DNA from: an uncultured Collinsella sp.
Lineage (GTDB): Bacteria; Actinomycetota; Coriobacteriia; Coriobacteriales; Coriobacteriaceae
Reading direction: 5' to 3'
Length of the DNA: 43,614 bases
Assembly: GCA_959604825.1 (NCBI GenBank)
Contig: CAUHCN010000019.1
Coordinates: 1-43,614, forward strand
Under the pieces are notes generated by a model, which saw nothing but the letters and a program-made list of their open reading frames with translations, was not told the DNA's origin and searched no databases. A program made the position numbers and the translations under genes. Shown piece after piece: positions 1 through 8,239 of the stretch (its first letter is position 1; each line of letters opens with the position of its first letter).

Positions 1-8
1 GCAAGACG

Positions 9-33
9 AAGGCCACATTAAGTGGCCTTCTTT
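9..33 (+). terminator. Possible terminator hairpin at the left edge
   Basis: An 8-9 bp perfect stem (AAGGCCAC / GTGGCCTT, loop ATTAA) is followed by CTTTG on the plus strand. The run of T is short. It could end a rightward gene lying left of the window, or be a bidirectional structure between that gene and gyrA. Bases 36-101 hold nothing else that I recognise. Confidence 0.3.
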
Positions 34-101
34 GCGTGCGGAACTCGCGACAAACCAAAACCATCTCGTCAGCCCGGCGACCATGGGGTCCCAAGGTTTT
101 C

Positions 102-135
102 AAAAAAGCGGTCGGCGCGCAGGTGCGCCGACCGC
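102..135 (-). terminator. Rho-independent terminator of gyrA
   Basis: A perfect 11-bp GC-rich stem (108-118 with 125-135, loop GCAGGT) is followed, in the minus-strand direction, by six T (AAAAAA at 102-107 on the plus strand). It lies about 40 bases past the gyrA stop and should end the gyrB-gyrA transcript. Confidence 0.85.
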
Positions 136-175
136 CGATATATGGGGTCTGATATTTTCTACCAGCTAGGGCCTC

Positions 176-2917
176 TTACTCGTCTAGGAGATCCTCTGGC
201 ATGTCGTTGCCGTCGCCTAGGTCGACTGGGGCCTCTTCGGCGTCGGTTGCGGCCTCGGCGCCTTCGCCTTCGGGCTTCTCCTTGGCGGCCGTCATGCGGG
301 CTACGGCGCAGATGCGGTCGTTGTCGTCGACGGTCATCATCTTGACGCCCTGGGTAGCGCGGCCAGTCTGGCTGATCTCGTCGGTCTTGACGCGAATGAC
401 CGTCGCGCCCTCCGTCACGATGAACAGCTCGTGCTGCGGGCCCACCGTCTTCATGGCCGCGAGGTTGCCCTTACGCTCGGTCATTTGGATGGTGTAGACG
501 CCCTGGCCGCCGCGATTCTGCTCCGGGTAGTCCGCGACCGGCGTGCGCTTGCCGTAGCCGCGCTCGGTGATGACGAACAGATCGCCGTTGCCGTTAGTGA
601 CTTCCATGCCCAGAACGCTCACGCCGTCCTTCATACCGATACCGCGAACGCCGCTGGTATCGCGGCCGGTGGCGCGCACCTGTTCCTCGGAGAACATGAT
701 CGCCTTGCCCGCGGTGGTGGCCAGGATAATCTTGTCGCCCTCGCGCACGCGGCGCACGTTCAGCAGCGCGTCGTCGTCACGCAGGTTGATAGCGATCAGG
801 CCGTCGTGACGGCTGCGGTCATACGCGCTCATCACGGTCTTCTTGACCATGCCGCTCTTGGTGGCAAACATCAGATACTCGTCGGCAGGGAACTCGCGGC
901 AGCTGATGACGCTCGCGATCTTCTCGCCCTCCTCGAAGGGCAGCAGGTTGACGATCGCGGTACCGCGTGCCTGGCGCGTACCCACCGGCAGCTCGTGCAC
1001 CTTCAGGCGATAGACCTTGCCCTTGCTCGAGAAGAACAGCACGTACTCGTGCGTGGACGCGATGAACATCTCGTCGATGACGTCGTCCTCTTTGAGGTTG
1101 ACGCCCGAGACGCCCTTGCCGCCGCGCTTCTGGGCGCGGTAGGCGGCCACCGGGATGCGCTTGACATAGCCGGTGTGGGTGATGGTCACGACCATGTCCT
1201 CGTCGGCAATGAGGTCCTCGACGTCCAGGTCCTTCTCGACATGGCTGATCTCGGTGCGGCGCTTATCGCCGAACTTCTTGGAGATCTCGCGCATCTCTTC
1301 CTTAATGACGCCCAGGATCTTCCCCTCGTGCGCCAGCAGGTCCTCGTAGTAGGCGATGGCGCGGCGCAGGCCGTCCAGCTCTTCCTGAATCTTGTCGCGC
1401 TCCAGGCCGGTCAGGCGGCGCAGCTTCATCTCGAGGATGGCCGTGGTCTGCTCGGGCGTAAAGCCAAAGCGCTCGATCAGGCGGCTGCTGGCCTCGGAGT
1501 CGGTCTGCGAGGAACGGATGATGCTGATGACCTCGTCAATATGGTCGAGAGCCATCAGGTAGCCCTCAAGGATATGCGCGCGGGCCCGGGCCTTCTTAAG
1601 GTCGAAGCGGGTGCGGCGGGTGACGACGTCGACCTGGTGGTCGATGTAGTGCTGCAGCATCTCGCGCAGGCTCAGGCATTTGGGAACGCCGTTGACAAGC
1701 GCCAGGTTGTTGGCGCCAAAGGTCGTCTGCAGCGAGGTGTACTTGTACAGGTTGTTGAGCACGACCTGCGGGATGACGCCCTTCTTGAGTTCGATGACCA
1801 GACGGATACCCTTCTGGTTGGACTCATCGCGCATATCCGAGATGCCCTCGATGCGCTTGTCGTTGACGAGCTGGGCGATCTTCTCCTGCAGGGTGCCCTT
1901 GTTGACCATGTAGGGAATCTCGGTAAAGACCAGGCGGCTGCGGCCGGTCTTGGTGGACTCCACGTGAGCCTTGGCGCGCACGGTAATGGAGCCGCGGCCG
2001 GTCTCGTAGCTCTGCTTAATACCGGCACTGCCCATGATGATGGCGCCGGTGGGGAAGTCCGGACCGGGCATGATCTGCATGAGCTCGTCGACAGTGGCGT
2101 CGGGATTATCGATCAGGTAGCAGGTTGCCTCGATCGCCTCGGTGAGGTTATGCGGGGCGATATTGGTGGCCATGCCGACGGCGATGCCCTGGCTACCGTT
2201 GACCAGCAGGTTGGGGAAGCGCGCAGGCAGTGCCACGGGCTCGGCGAGCGATTCGTCGTAGTTGGGCTGCCAGTCGACGGTATCCTTCTGCAGGTCACGC
2301 AGCAATTCCATGGCGGGCTTGGCCAGGCGGCTCTCGGTGTAACGCATGGCTGCCGCGCCGTCGCCGTCGATGTTGCCGAAGTTGCCGTGACCGTCGATGA
2401 GCGGCGTGCGCATGGAGAACCACTGCGCCAGGCGGACCATGGCCTCATAGACCGCGAAGTCGCCATGCGGGTGGTACTTACCGATAACTTCGCCGACCGT
2501 CCAGGCCGACTTCTTGTGCGGGCGGTTGGGGTAGATGCCGCTCTCGTTCATCGCGTACAGGATGCGGCGGTGCACCGGCTTTAAGCCATCGCGCACGTCC
2601 GGCAGGGCGCGCGCCGTGATGACCGACATCGAATACTCGATAAACGACTGCTTCATCTCGCGGCCAAACTCCGAAATCTGGAGCTGGCCGCCGTTGATAT
2701 CCTCGCCGGCCGAGGCGCCACGATCGACTTCGCCAAAGCTCTCCTCGAGCTCGGCGTCGTCGTCCTCTTCCTCGTCATCATCGGCATCGGGGTTATAGGC
2801 GTCAGGATCACCGTCCTCGCCCTGCTCGGCGCGGGCAAGCAGGCGCTTCAGATCGTCGGGCATGCCGGCATCGCCGGCCTCGCCCATACCCTCGTTATTG
2901 TTGATATCGTCTGCCAC
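176..2917 (-). CDS. gyrA: DNA gyrase subunit A
   Basis: GyrA cuts and rejoins DNA within the A2B2 gyrase tetramer to introduce negative supercoils. The GTG start at 2917 is chosen because GAGGAGG lies just upstream. Residues 1 to about 76 form an acidic Asp/Glu-rich extension absent from E. coli GyrA. The breakage-reunion domain follows, beginning near FGREMKQSFIEYSMSVI. The catalytic tyrosine is Tyr193 (AAAMRYTESRL). A GyrA-box-like QKRGGKG and a six-bladed C-terminal domain are present, and the tail is again acidic. At the quinolone-determining region the motif reads HPHGDFAVYE, so the usual Ser (E. coli Ser83) is Phe154 and Asp87 is Glu158. It lies downstream of gyrB in the same orientation, separated by a long palindrome. 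Confidence 0.97.
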   Translation of the reverse strand: MADDINNNEGMGEAGDAGMPDDLKRLLARAEQGEDGDPDAYNPDADDDEEEDDDAELEESFGEVDRGASAGEDINGGQLQISEFGREMKQSFIEYSMSVITARALPDVRDGLKPVHRRILYAMNESGIYPNRPHKKSAWTVGEVIGKYHPHGDFAVYEAMVRLAQWFSMRTPLIDGHGNFGNIDGDGAAAMRYTESRLAKPAMELLRDLQKDTVDWQPNYDESLAEPVALPARFPNLLVNGSQGIAVGMATNIAPHNLTEAIEATCYLIDNPDATVDELMQIMPGPDFPTGAIIMGSAGIKQSYETGRGSITVRAKAHVESTKTGRSRLVFTEIPYMVNKGTLQEKIAQLVNDKRIEGISDMRDESNQKGIRLVIELKKGVIPQVVLNNLYKYTSLQTTFGANNLALVNGVPKCLSLREMLQHYIDHQVDVVTRRTRFDLKKARARAHILEGYLMALDHIDEVISIIRSSQTDSEASSRLIERFGFTPEQTTAILEMKLRRLTGLERDKIQEELDGLRRAIAYYEDLLAHEGKILGVIKEEMREISKKFGDKRRTEISHVEKDLDVEDLIADEDMVVTITHTGYVKRIPVAAYRAQKRGGKGVSGVNLKEDDVIDEMFIASTHEYVLFFSSKGKVYRLKVHELPVGTRQARGTAIVNLLPFEEGEKIASVISCREFPADEYLMFATKSGMVKKTVMSAYDRSRHDGLIAINLRDDDALLNVRRVREGDKIILATTAGKAIMFSEEQVRATGRDTSGVRGIGMKDGVSVLGMEVTNGNGDLFVITERGYGKRTPVADYPEQNRGGQGVYTIQMTERKGNLAAMKTVGPQHELFIVTEGATVIRVKTDEISQTGRATQGVKMMTVDDNDRICAVARMTAAKEKPEGEGAEAATDAEEAPVDLGDGNDMPEDLLDE

Positions 2918-2993
2918 GTTACCTCCTCATGGTTTGCGTGGTCCATTAGTTCCCTGCCACGGAGACGAATTACCGGGAACACCGGATAACCCT

Positions 2994-3100
2994 CCTAGGT
3001 TTTCCAGGTGCCCCAGGTTGCCCTGAAGGATGAGGGCGCGCGCCTTGCGTGCGGCGCCCGAAATCCTGAAGGGCAAGATGGGGTGCCTGGGAAACCTAGG
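2994..3100. repeat. Long imperfect palindrome between gyrB and gyrA
   Basis: The 38-base arm 2994-3031 pairs with 3063-3100, with 31 of 38 positions complementary. Mismatches fall in small symmetric internal loops. An inner GGGCGC/GCGCCC stem (3034-3039 with 3054-3059) continues the helix, so almost the whole 107-base gap folds into one rod. The right arm includes the last gyrB codon and its stop. There is no T-run after it in the gyrB-to-gyrA direction, so it is not a simple terminator. It could be an RNA-processing or stabilising structure, an attenuator, or a remnant of a palindromic element. Confidence 0.8.
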
Positions 3101-5126
3101 CGTCTAAGAAGCGCGCATCGTGCGCGTGTTTTTCAATGTACTCGCGGCGATAGCCGACCTCGGAACCCATCAGCTCGCGCACGGCGCGGTCTGCCACCAC
3201 GGCATCCTCGATCGACACGCGCTGCAGGATGCGGGTCTTGGGATCCATCGTCGTCGAGGCAAGCTGCTTGGGGTCCATCTCGCCCAGGCCCTTGTAGCGC
3301 TGGACGGTATAGCCCTTGCGCTTCTTGGTGATCTTGCCGTCCTTGGCCTTGCCGTCCTCGTCGTTGTCGTCGGGGTTCAGGCCCAGACTCTGGATGGTGT
3401 CGCGCAGGATCTCGTCTTCGGGCTGGCGGCCGTTGGGATACACGTAGTGGATCTTGTTGCGCACCTTAATGCCAAAGATGGGCGGGCAGGCAACATAGAC
3501 GTAGCCGGCATCGATCAGCGGACGCATGTACTTGTAGAAGAACGTCAGCAGCAGGATGCGGATATGCGCACCGTCGACGTCTGCATCGGTCATGATGATG
3601 ATCTTGTGGTAGCGCGCCTTGGTGATATCGAAGTCGCCGCCGTCGCCGGCACTCGTCGTGACGCCGCAGCCGATCGCGGTAATCAGCGACTGGATGGTGT
3701 CACTCGAGAACGCGCGATGGTCACCAACGCGTTCGACGTTCAGAATCTTGCCGCGCAGGGGCAGAATCGCCTGGATGTCTCGGCGACGGCCGTCCTTGGC
3801 CGAACCGCCTGCCGAGTCGCCCTCTACGATGAAGAGCTCGGTCAGCTCGGCATCGCGCACCGAGCAGTCAGCGAGCTTACCGGGCAGGGACGCCGTCTCG
3901 AGCAGGCTCTTGCGGCGGGTCGCCTCGCGCGCCTTGCGGGCGGCGTTGCGCGCCTTGCAGGCCTGTTGCGCCTTCTTGACGATCTCGCGGGCGGGCTTGG
4001 GATGCTCCTCCAAGTAATCGGCGAGGCCGTCGGTCACGATCTTGAGCGTGAGCGCGCGCATATAGGAGCTACCGAGCTTGGCCTTGGTCTGCCCCTCAAA
4101 CTGCGGATCGGGCAGCTTGACCGAAATAACGGCCGAAAGACCCTCGCGCACATCGTCGCCGGTCAGGTTGGCATCTTTTTCCTTGAGCAGGTTCTGCTTG
4201 CGTGCGTAATCGTTGATCACGCGGGTGAGCGCGGTGCGGAAGCCCTCAAGGTGCATGCCGCCCTCGGGAGTGTAGATGTCGTTGGCAAACGACATGACGT
4301 TCTCGCCGTAGCCGCTATTCCACTGCAGGGAAACCTCGACCTCGCCCATCTTGGCCACGGGAGCGTCCGGGTCCGATTTGCCCTCGATGTAGATGGGCTC
4401 CTTAAAGGCCTCGGGGACGTCCTTGCCCTCGTTGAGGAACTTGACGAAGTCGATGATGCCGCCCTCGTAGCAAAACTCCTCCACGTGGGGAGTCGCCTCG
4501 CGCTCGTCGGTCAGCACGATCTTGAGGTTCTTATTGAGGAACGCCGTCTCCTGCAGACGGTTGTGCAGCGTATCGAAATCGTAGATGCAGGTCTCGAAGA
4601 TCTCGTCGTCGGGCCAGAAGGTGACGGTGGTACCCGTCGAATCCGAGGTGCCCACGACCTCCATCTTCTTGACGGTCTTGCCGCGCGAGAACTCCATCTC
4701 GTAGGTGTTGCCATCGCGACGAACCTGAACGACCACGCGCTTGGACAGTGCGTTGACGACGGAGATGCCTACGCCGTGCAGGCCGCCCGAGACCTTATAG
4801 GCCGAGTTATCGAACTTACCGCCGGCGTGCAAGATCGTCATAACGACCTCGAGCGTCGGGATCTTTTTAACAGGGTGCTCGTCGACGGGGATGCCGCGCC
4901 CGTTGTCGACGACCGTGATGGAGTTGTCGGCGTGGACCGTCACCTGGATCTCGGTGCAGAAACCGGCCATGGCCTCGTCGACGGAGTTGTCAATGATCTC
5001 CCACACCAGGTGATGCAGACCGCTGGCGCTCGTCGAGCCGATATACATGCCCGGGCGCTTACGAACGGCCTCGAGACCTTCGAGAATCTTAATCTCGCCG
5101 CCATCGTAATCGTTTTCGTTTGCCAC
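3096..5126 (-). CDS. gyrB: DNA gyrase subunit B
   Basis: ATPase subunit of gyrase. The GHKL ATPase domain starts at the N-terminus (motifs KRPGMYIGST, EIIDNSVDEAMAG, DNGRGIP, GLHGVGISVVNALS). The Toprim domain has EGDSAGGSAKDGRRRD and PLRGKILNVE. The C-terminal motif QRYKGLGEMDPKQL is present. I choose the GTG at 5126 (676 aa): AGGAGG lies about 5 bases upstream, whereas an in-frame TTG at 5144 would put that ribosome site inside the gene. It is preceded by a terminator closing the dnaA-recF operon, so it probably has its own promoter in 5127-5174, although I see no clear consensus there. gyrA follows about 180 bases downstream. Confidence 0.97.
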   Translation of the reverse strand: MANENDYDGGEIKILEGLEAVRKRPGMYIGSTSASGLHHLVWEIIDNSVDEAMAGFCTEIQVTVHADNSITVVDNGRGIPVDEHPVKKIPTLEVVMTILHAGGKFDNSAYKVSGGLHGVGISVVNALSKRVVVQVRRDGNTYEMEFSRGKTVKKMEVVGTSDSTGTTVTFWPDDEIFETCIYDFDTLHNRLQETAFLNKNLKIVLTDEREATPHVEEFCYEGGIIDFVKFLNEGKDVPEAFKEPIYIEGKSDPDAPVAKMGEVEVSLQWNSGYGENVMSFANDIYTPEGGMHLEGFRTALTRVINDYARKQNLLKEKDANLTGDDVREGLSAVISVKLPDPQFEGQTKAKLGSSYMRALTLKIVTDGLADYLEEHPKPAREIVKKAQQACKARNAARKAREATRRKSLLETASLPGKLADCSVRDAELTELFIVEGDSAGGSAKDGRRRDIQAILPLRGKILNVERVGDHRAFSSDTIQSLITAIGCGVTTSAGDGGDFDITKARYHKIIIMTDADVDGAHIRILLLTFFYKYMRPLIDAGYVYVACPPIFGIKVRNKIHYVYPNGRQPEDEILRDTIQSLGLNPDDNDEDGKAKDGKITKKRKGYTVQRYKGLGEMDPKQLASTTMDPKTRILQRVSIEDAVVADRAVRELMGSEVGYRREYIEKHAHDARFLDA

Positions 5127-5173
5127 ACGTCCTCCTTCAGTCAAGAAAATGTGTACAGCCTTACTAGTTTATC

Positions 5174-5204
5174 GTAAAAAAATACCCTCGGGACCGAGGG
5201 TATT
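5174..5204 (-). terminator. Rho-independent terminator after the DUF721 gene
   Basis: A 10-bp stem (AATACCCTCG 5181-5190 with CGAGGGTATT 5195-5204, loop GGAC) is followed on the minus strand by a run of seven T (A-run 5176-5182 on the plus strand). It separates the dnaA-dnaN-recF-DUF721 transcript from gyrB. Confidence 0.85.
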
Positions 5205-5231
5205 TGGCTCTACAAGGCCACCAGATGCGAT

Positions 5232-5795
5232 TTAAGGCTCTTTTTTGCTTTGCACGCCCTTGGCCCACTCGGCACTGGCTCTCATGGCATTCTCGAGGGC
5301 CTCGCGCAGTTTTTGGTCTTCGATGGGCGCCACCTGGCGCTCGATCTCGGTGCACTCGGCCTCACTTAGGTCGGCGTGCGGGGCCGGCGGGCGCTCGGTC
5401 ACGGCCGGGCGCAGGCGCTCCTTGGCGGCGGGCGGCGTGTGACCGGGCGCGGTGGTTTTGAACACCAGGCCGTCCACATGCGCACCGGCGCGCTCCATGC
5501 GCGCGCGGATGATCTCGCGCAACAGCGTCATTTCCTGCGTCCACGAGGGCGAGTCGAGATACACCAGCAGCTCATTGGACTCGGGCAGGTAGCGCAGTCC
5601 CGTCACATGCCGCCCCTCGCGCGTGCCCGAGCACACCGCGTTCCATGCGCGATAGACCGTGCGCGACTCCTCGGCGGCCTCCATCTGCGCACGGCGCTTA
5701 GGCGTTGCAGCCGCCAGGATGCGCTGGCGCTCTGCGTTCAAAAACCCGCTGAAGGCGACTGTCTCGCTCTCGCGCTCGTAATTAGCACGTCTCAC
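5232..5795 (-). CDS. DUF721 / DciA-like protein
   Basis: A 187-aa protein in the recF-gyrB position where actinobacteria carry a DUF721 gene. The DUF721 core is around residues 45-115 (RAWNAVCSGTREGRHVTGLRYLPESNELLVYLDS then WTQEMTLLREIIRARM). DciA proteins of this family act as loaders of the replicative helicase in bacteria lacking DnaC/DnaI, which would fit the neighbourhood; applying that role here is inference. The C-terminal third is Pro/Ala-rich and likely flexible. The ATG at 5795 overlaps the end of recF by 14 bases, indicating translational coupling. It is the last gene before a strong terminator. Confidence 0.75.
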   Translation of the reverse strand: MRRANYERESETVAFSGFLNAERQRILAAATPKRRAQMEAAEESRTVYRAWNAVCSGTREGRHVTGLRYLPESNELLVYLDSPSWTQEMTLLREIIRARMERAGAHVDGLVFKTTAPGHTPPAAKERLRPAVTERPPAPHADLSEAECTEIERQVAPIEDQKLREALENAMRASAEWAKGVQSKKEP

Positions 5796-6888
5796 CCATG
5801 CTCACCACCTTGGCTCGATCAAGCAGGTCATCGGTAAAGTACCCCAGGTTGGTCGTGGTTATGACCGTCTGGATATCATCGCCGATCAGCCGCAGGAAAG
5901 CGCCGCGACGCTCGCCGTCGAGCTCGCTCATCACGTCGTCCAGAAGCAGCAGCGGGGCGGTGCCCAGGACATCGCGAGCCACGGCCACCTCGGCCACCTT
6001 CCAGGACAGCACCAGCGTGCGCTGCTGTCCTTGGCTGGCAAATGAACGGGCGGAGCGACCAGCCACGGTGAACTCGATCTCGTCGCGATGCGGTCCCACC
6101 AACGTCACGCCGCGGCGAATTTCCTCGTCGGCATGCTCGTCAAGGGCGGCCAGCATGCGCTCGTACGCCCAACCCTTCAGCTCTTCGCGATCCTCGACCT
6201 GGGGCAAATCCCCCAGCGTGGACGCATAGGTCACGTTGGCGGCCTCGCCTGACGCCACTTGCCCGTAGGCAGTGTGCACATGGCCCGCCAGCCGGTCGAG
6301 CAGGGCCAACCGGTGCACGAGCAGAGCCGAGCCCGCGCGGGCAATCGAATCGTTCCACGCGCCGAGCATCTCGCGACAGCACCAGGTCTCCTTGAGCAAG
6401 GCGTTACGCTGGGTCACGCAGCGCCCATAGGTGCTCGCAAGATCGGCATAGCGTGCGCTCAGCTGCATGCCAAAGTCATCAAGGGCGGCGCGGCGCACAC
6501 TGGCGCCTCGCTTAACCATGTCCAGATGGTCGGGGCAAAACAGCACGCTCGGCAGAACCCCGCGCACACCGGCGGCAGAGCATCTCTTGCCGTTGCGACT
6601 AAACGAGCGCTTACCGTCCTCCGCGCTCAATCCCATATCAAGCACGCGGCCGTCGCCCTCGAGCCTCAGCTCGATCTTGCACGAGCCCACGCCGTCATGG
6701 ACGAGCTCGGCTGCGGTCGAATGCCTAAACGAGGCGCCGCTCGTCAGCAGCTGCAGCGCCTCTATGAGATTGGTCTTTCCCGCCGCGTTGGGTCCCGCGA
6801 GTATCGTCACGCCCTCGTCCAGGGCAAGGCGATAGCTATCGAAGCTGCGGTAGTGCGCGACGGAAAGATCGCGGGCGAACATGGTCAT
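5782..6888 (-). CDS. recF: DNA replication and repair protein RecF
   Basis: RecF is an SMC-like ATPase that loads RecA at gapped DNA during recombinational repair. Walker A is GPNAAGKT (residues 32-39), with the usual FRSF-like start region (AHYRSFDSY). The ABC signature region near FASQGQQRTLVLSWK and the Walker B/D-loop LLLLDDVMSELDGERR are both present. The length of 368 aa is normal. The start ATG at 6888 follows the dnaN stop by 9 bases with no strong ribosome site, so coupling to dnaN is likely. A second ATG two codons later is possible. Its 3' end overlaps the DUF721 gene. Confidence 0.96.
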   Translation of the reverse strand: MTMFARDLSVAHYRSFDSYRLALDEGVTILAGPNAAGKTNLIEALQLLTSGASFRHSTAAELVHDGVGSCKIELRLEGDGRVLDMGLSAEDGKRSFSRNGKRCSAAGVRGVLPSVLFCPDHLDMVKRGASVRRAALDDFGMQLSARYADLASTYGRCVTQRNALLKETWCCREMLGAWNDSIARAGSALLVHRLALLDRLAGHVHTAYGQVASGEAANVTYASTLGDLPQVEDREELKGWAYERMLAALDEHADEEIRRGVTLVGPHRDEIEFTVAGRSARSFASQGQQRTLVLSWKVAEVAVARDVLGTAPLLLLDDVMSELDGERRGAFLRLIGDDIQTVITTTNLGYFTDDLLDRAKVVSMGETC

Positions 6889-6897
6889 GGCGCAGCG

Positions 6898-8001
6898 CTA
6901 GATGCGGACCGGCATGACCAGGTACAGGTAGTTGATCTTGTCGTAGGACTTGAAGATGCCCGCCTGCGAGTAGCTCTTGAGCTCCAGCGTGATCTCCTTC
7001 TCCTTGGACAGGGCATTGAGGCAGCCGAAGATGTAATGGTAGTTGAAGGCGATGGTACCCGACTCGCCCTCGGCCTCGACATCGATCGTCTCCTGCGCAA
7101 GGTCTTGGTCATTGGAAATGGAGGACAGGCCCATCTGCCCGTTCTCGACATCGATCTCGAACTTGACGGCGGGGTTGGCGCTCGCGATAACGGCCACGCG
7201 CTTGAGGGCGGCGTTAAAGGCGGCGACGTCGATCTTGACGCTCGTCACGCACGAATCGGGGATGAGCTGCTTGTAGTTGGGATACACGCCCTCGATGCGG
7301 CGCGACACGTAGGTGGTGTTGCCGGCCTCGAAGACGACCTGGGTGTCGGTAGCCCCGATCATGATGGTCGCTTGGCTGGCCATGATGTTCAGCGCGTCGT
7401 TAAAGGCGTCAGCCGGAACGTTGAGCTCAAAGGAGCCCTCGAGGGTCGAGGTCTCGACCTGCGTATCGCACACGGCCAAGCGGAAGGAATCGGTCGCCAC
7501 CAGGCGTACGGTGTTGTTCTCGACCTTCATGTGCACGCCGCCCAGGATGGGGCGAGCCTTGTCGGTCGAGGTGACGCGCCACACGCGGCCGACCATTTCG
7601 GACAAGACATCGGTCGGCAGCTCCACGGCACTCTCGATGGCATAGGCCGGAAACTCGGGGAAGTCATTGGCATCGAGCGTGTTCAGCCTAAAAGAGCTCT
7701 TCTCGCAACCAATCAGCACCTGGCGCTCGGACAGTTCAAAGGTGACCGGGGCATCGGGGAGGGTCTTGGTGATATTGGAGAGCATCTTACAGGGGATAAC
7801 CATCTCGCCCTCTTCTTCGACATGCGCCGCGATGCGATGACGGATCGAGATAGTGTAGTTAGAGGTCTGGAATTCCAAGATGCCGTCTTGGGCCTTAACG
7901 AGCACGCCCGACAGGATGGGAAGGGTGGATGCCGAAGCGACACCCTTCATAACGACGCCGATGGCTTGTGTAAGCGAGCTCTGGCTGACGGTGAACTTCA
8001 T
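6898..8001 (-). CDS. dnaN: DNA polymerase III beta sliding clamp
   Basis: The processivity clamp that tethers polymerase III to DNA. The 367-aa length is normal and the three-fold clamp pattern is visible. Family motifs include the N-terminal MKFTVSQSSLTQAI, the central FPEFPAY and the typical C-terminal YLYLVMPVRI. The ATG at 8001 has GAAAGG about 9 bases upstream. It is the second gene of the dnaA-dnaN-recF order, about 240 bases from dnaA. Confidence 0.97.
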   Translation of the reverse strand: MKFTVSQSSLTQAIGVVMKGVASASTLPILSGVLVKAQDGILEFQTSNYTISIRHRIAAHVEEEGEMVIPCKMLSNITKTLPDAPVTFELSERQVLIGCEKSSFRLNTLDANDFPEFPAYAIESAVELPTDVLSEMVGRVWRVTSTDKARPILGGVHMKVENNTVRLVATDSFRLAVCDTQVETSTLEGSFELNVPADAFNDALNIMASQATIMIGATDTQVVFEAGNTTYVSRRIEGVYPNYKQLIPDSCVTSVKIDVAAFNAALKRVAVIASANPAVKFEIDVENGQMGLSSISNDQDLAQETIDVEAEGESGTIAFNYHYIFGCLNALSKEKEITLELKSYSQAGIFKSYDKINYLYLVMPVRI

Positions 8002-8239
8002 CTTTTAATACCTTTCTATAGATATAAATATCTTAATAATAGTAATAGCACTGACGAAACTGTTGATTACTCCCTAAGACGCAGGTCAGACCCAGAAAGA
8101 GAATCGACAGCAACCTGTGTGCAACAGGGGTGGTTTTCCAAGTTCAAAACCTGCGCAAAACTTTTCATCACCGCGGGTTGGGTTTTAGACACCTTATGCC
8201 CGTGGTTTCGACAAGTTTTCAACAGGTGTCTCTATTTCC
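8002..8239. other. dnaA-dnaN intergenic region with DnaA-box-like site
   Basis: A 238-base gap, AT-rich next to dnaN. It contains TTTTCAACA at 8216-8224, the same 9-mer that recurs upstream of the dnaA operon, plus looser relatives such as the TTTTCATCA stretch near 8163. In many bacteria this gap is part of a bipartite origin. It probably also carries the dnaN promoter. No AT-rich 13-mer array was recognised by eye. Confidence 0.5.
8216..8224 (+). promoter_or_regulatory. Putative DnaA box TTTTCAACA
   Basis: It differs from the classic TTATCCACA at two positions. It is identical to the sites at 11417-11425 and 11470-11478, which are on the other strand. Its location 15 bases past the dnaA stop supports a replication or autoregulation role. 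Assignment is inference from recurrence and location. Confidence 0.45.

Noticed and set aside
431..2584. Long open frame (717 codons) antisense to gyrA
   Set aside because: Mirror of gyrA codon bias in GC-rich DNA; no ribosome site, no recognisable domain, repetitive composition.
3120..5177. Long open frame (685 codons) antisense to gyrB
   Set aside because: Shadow of gyrB; same reasoning, no family motifs.
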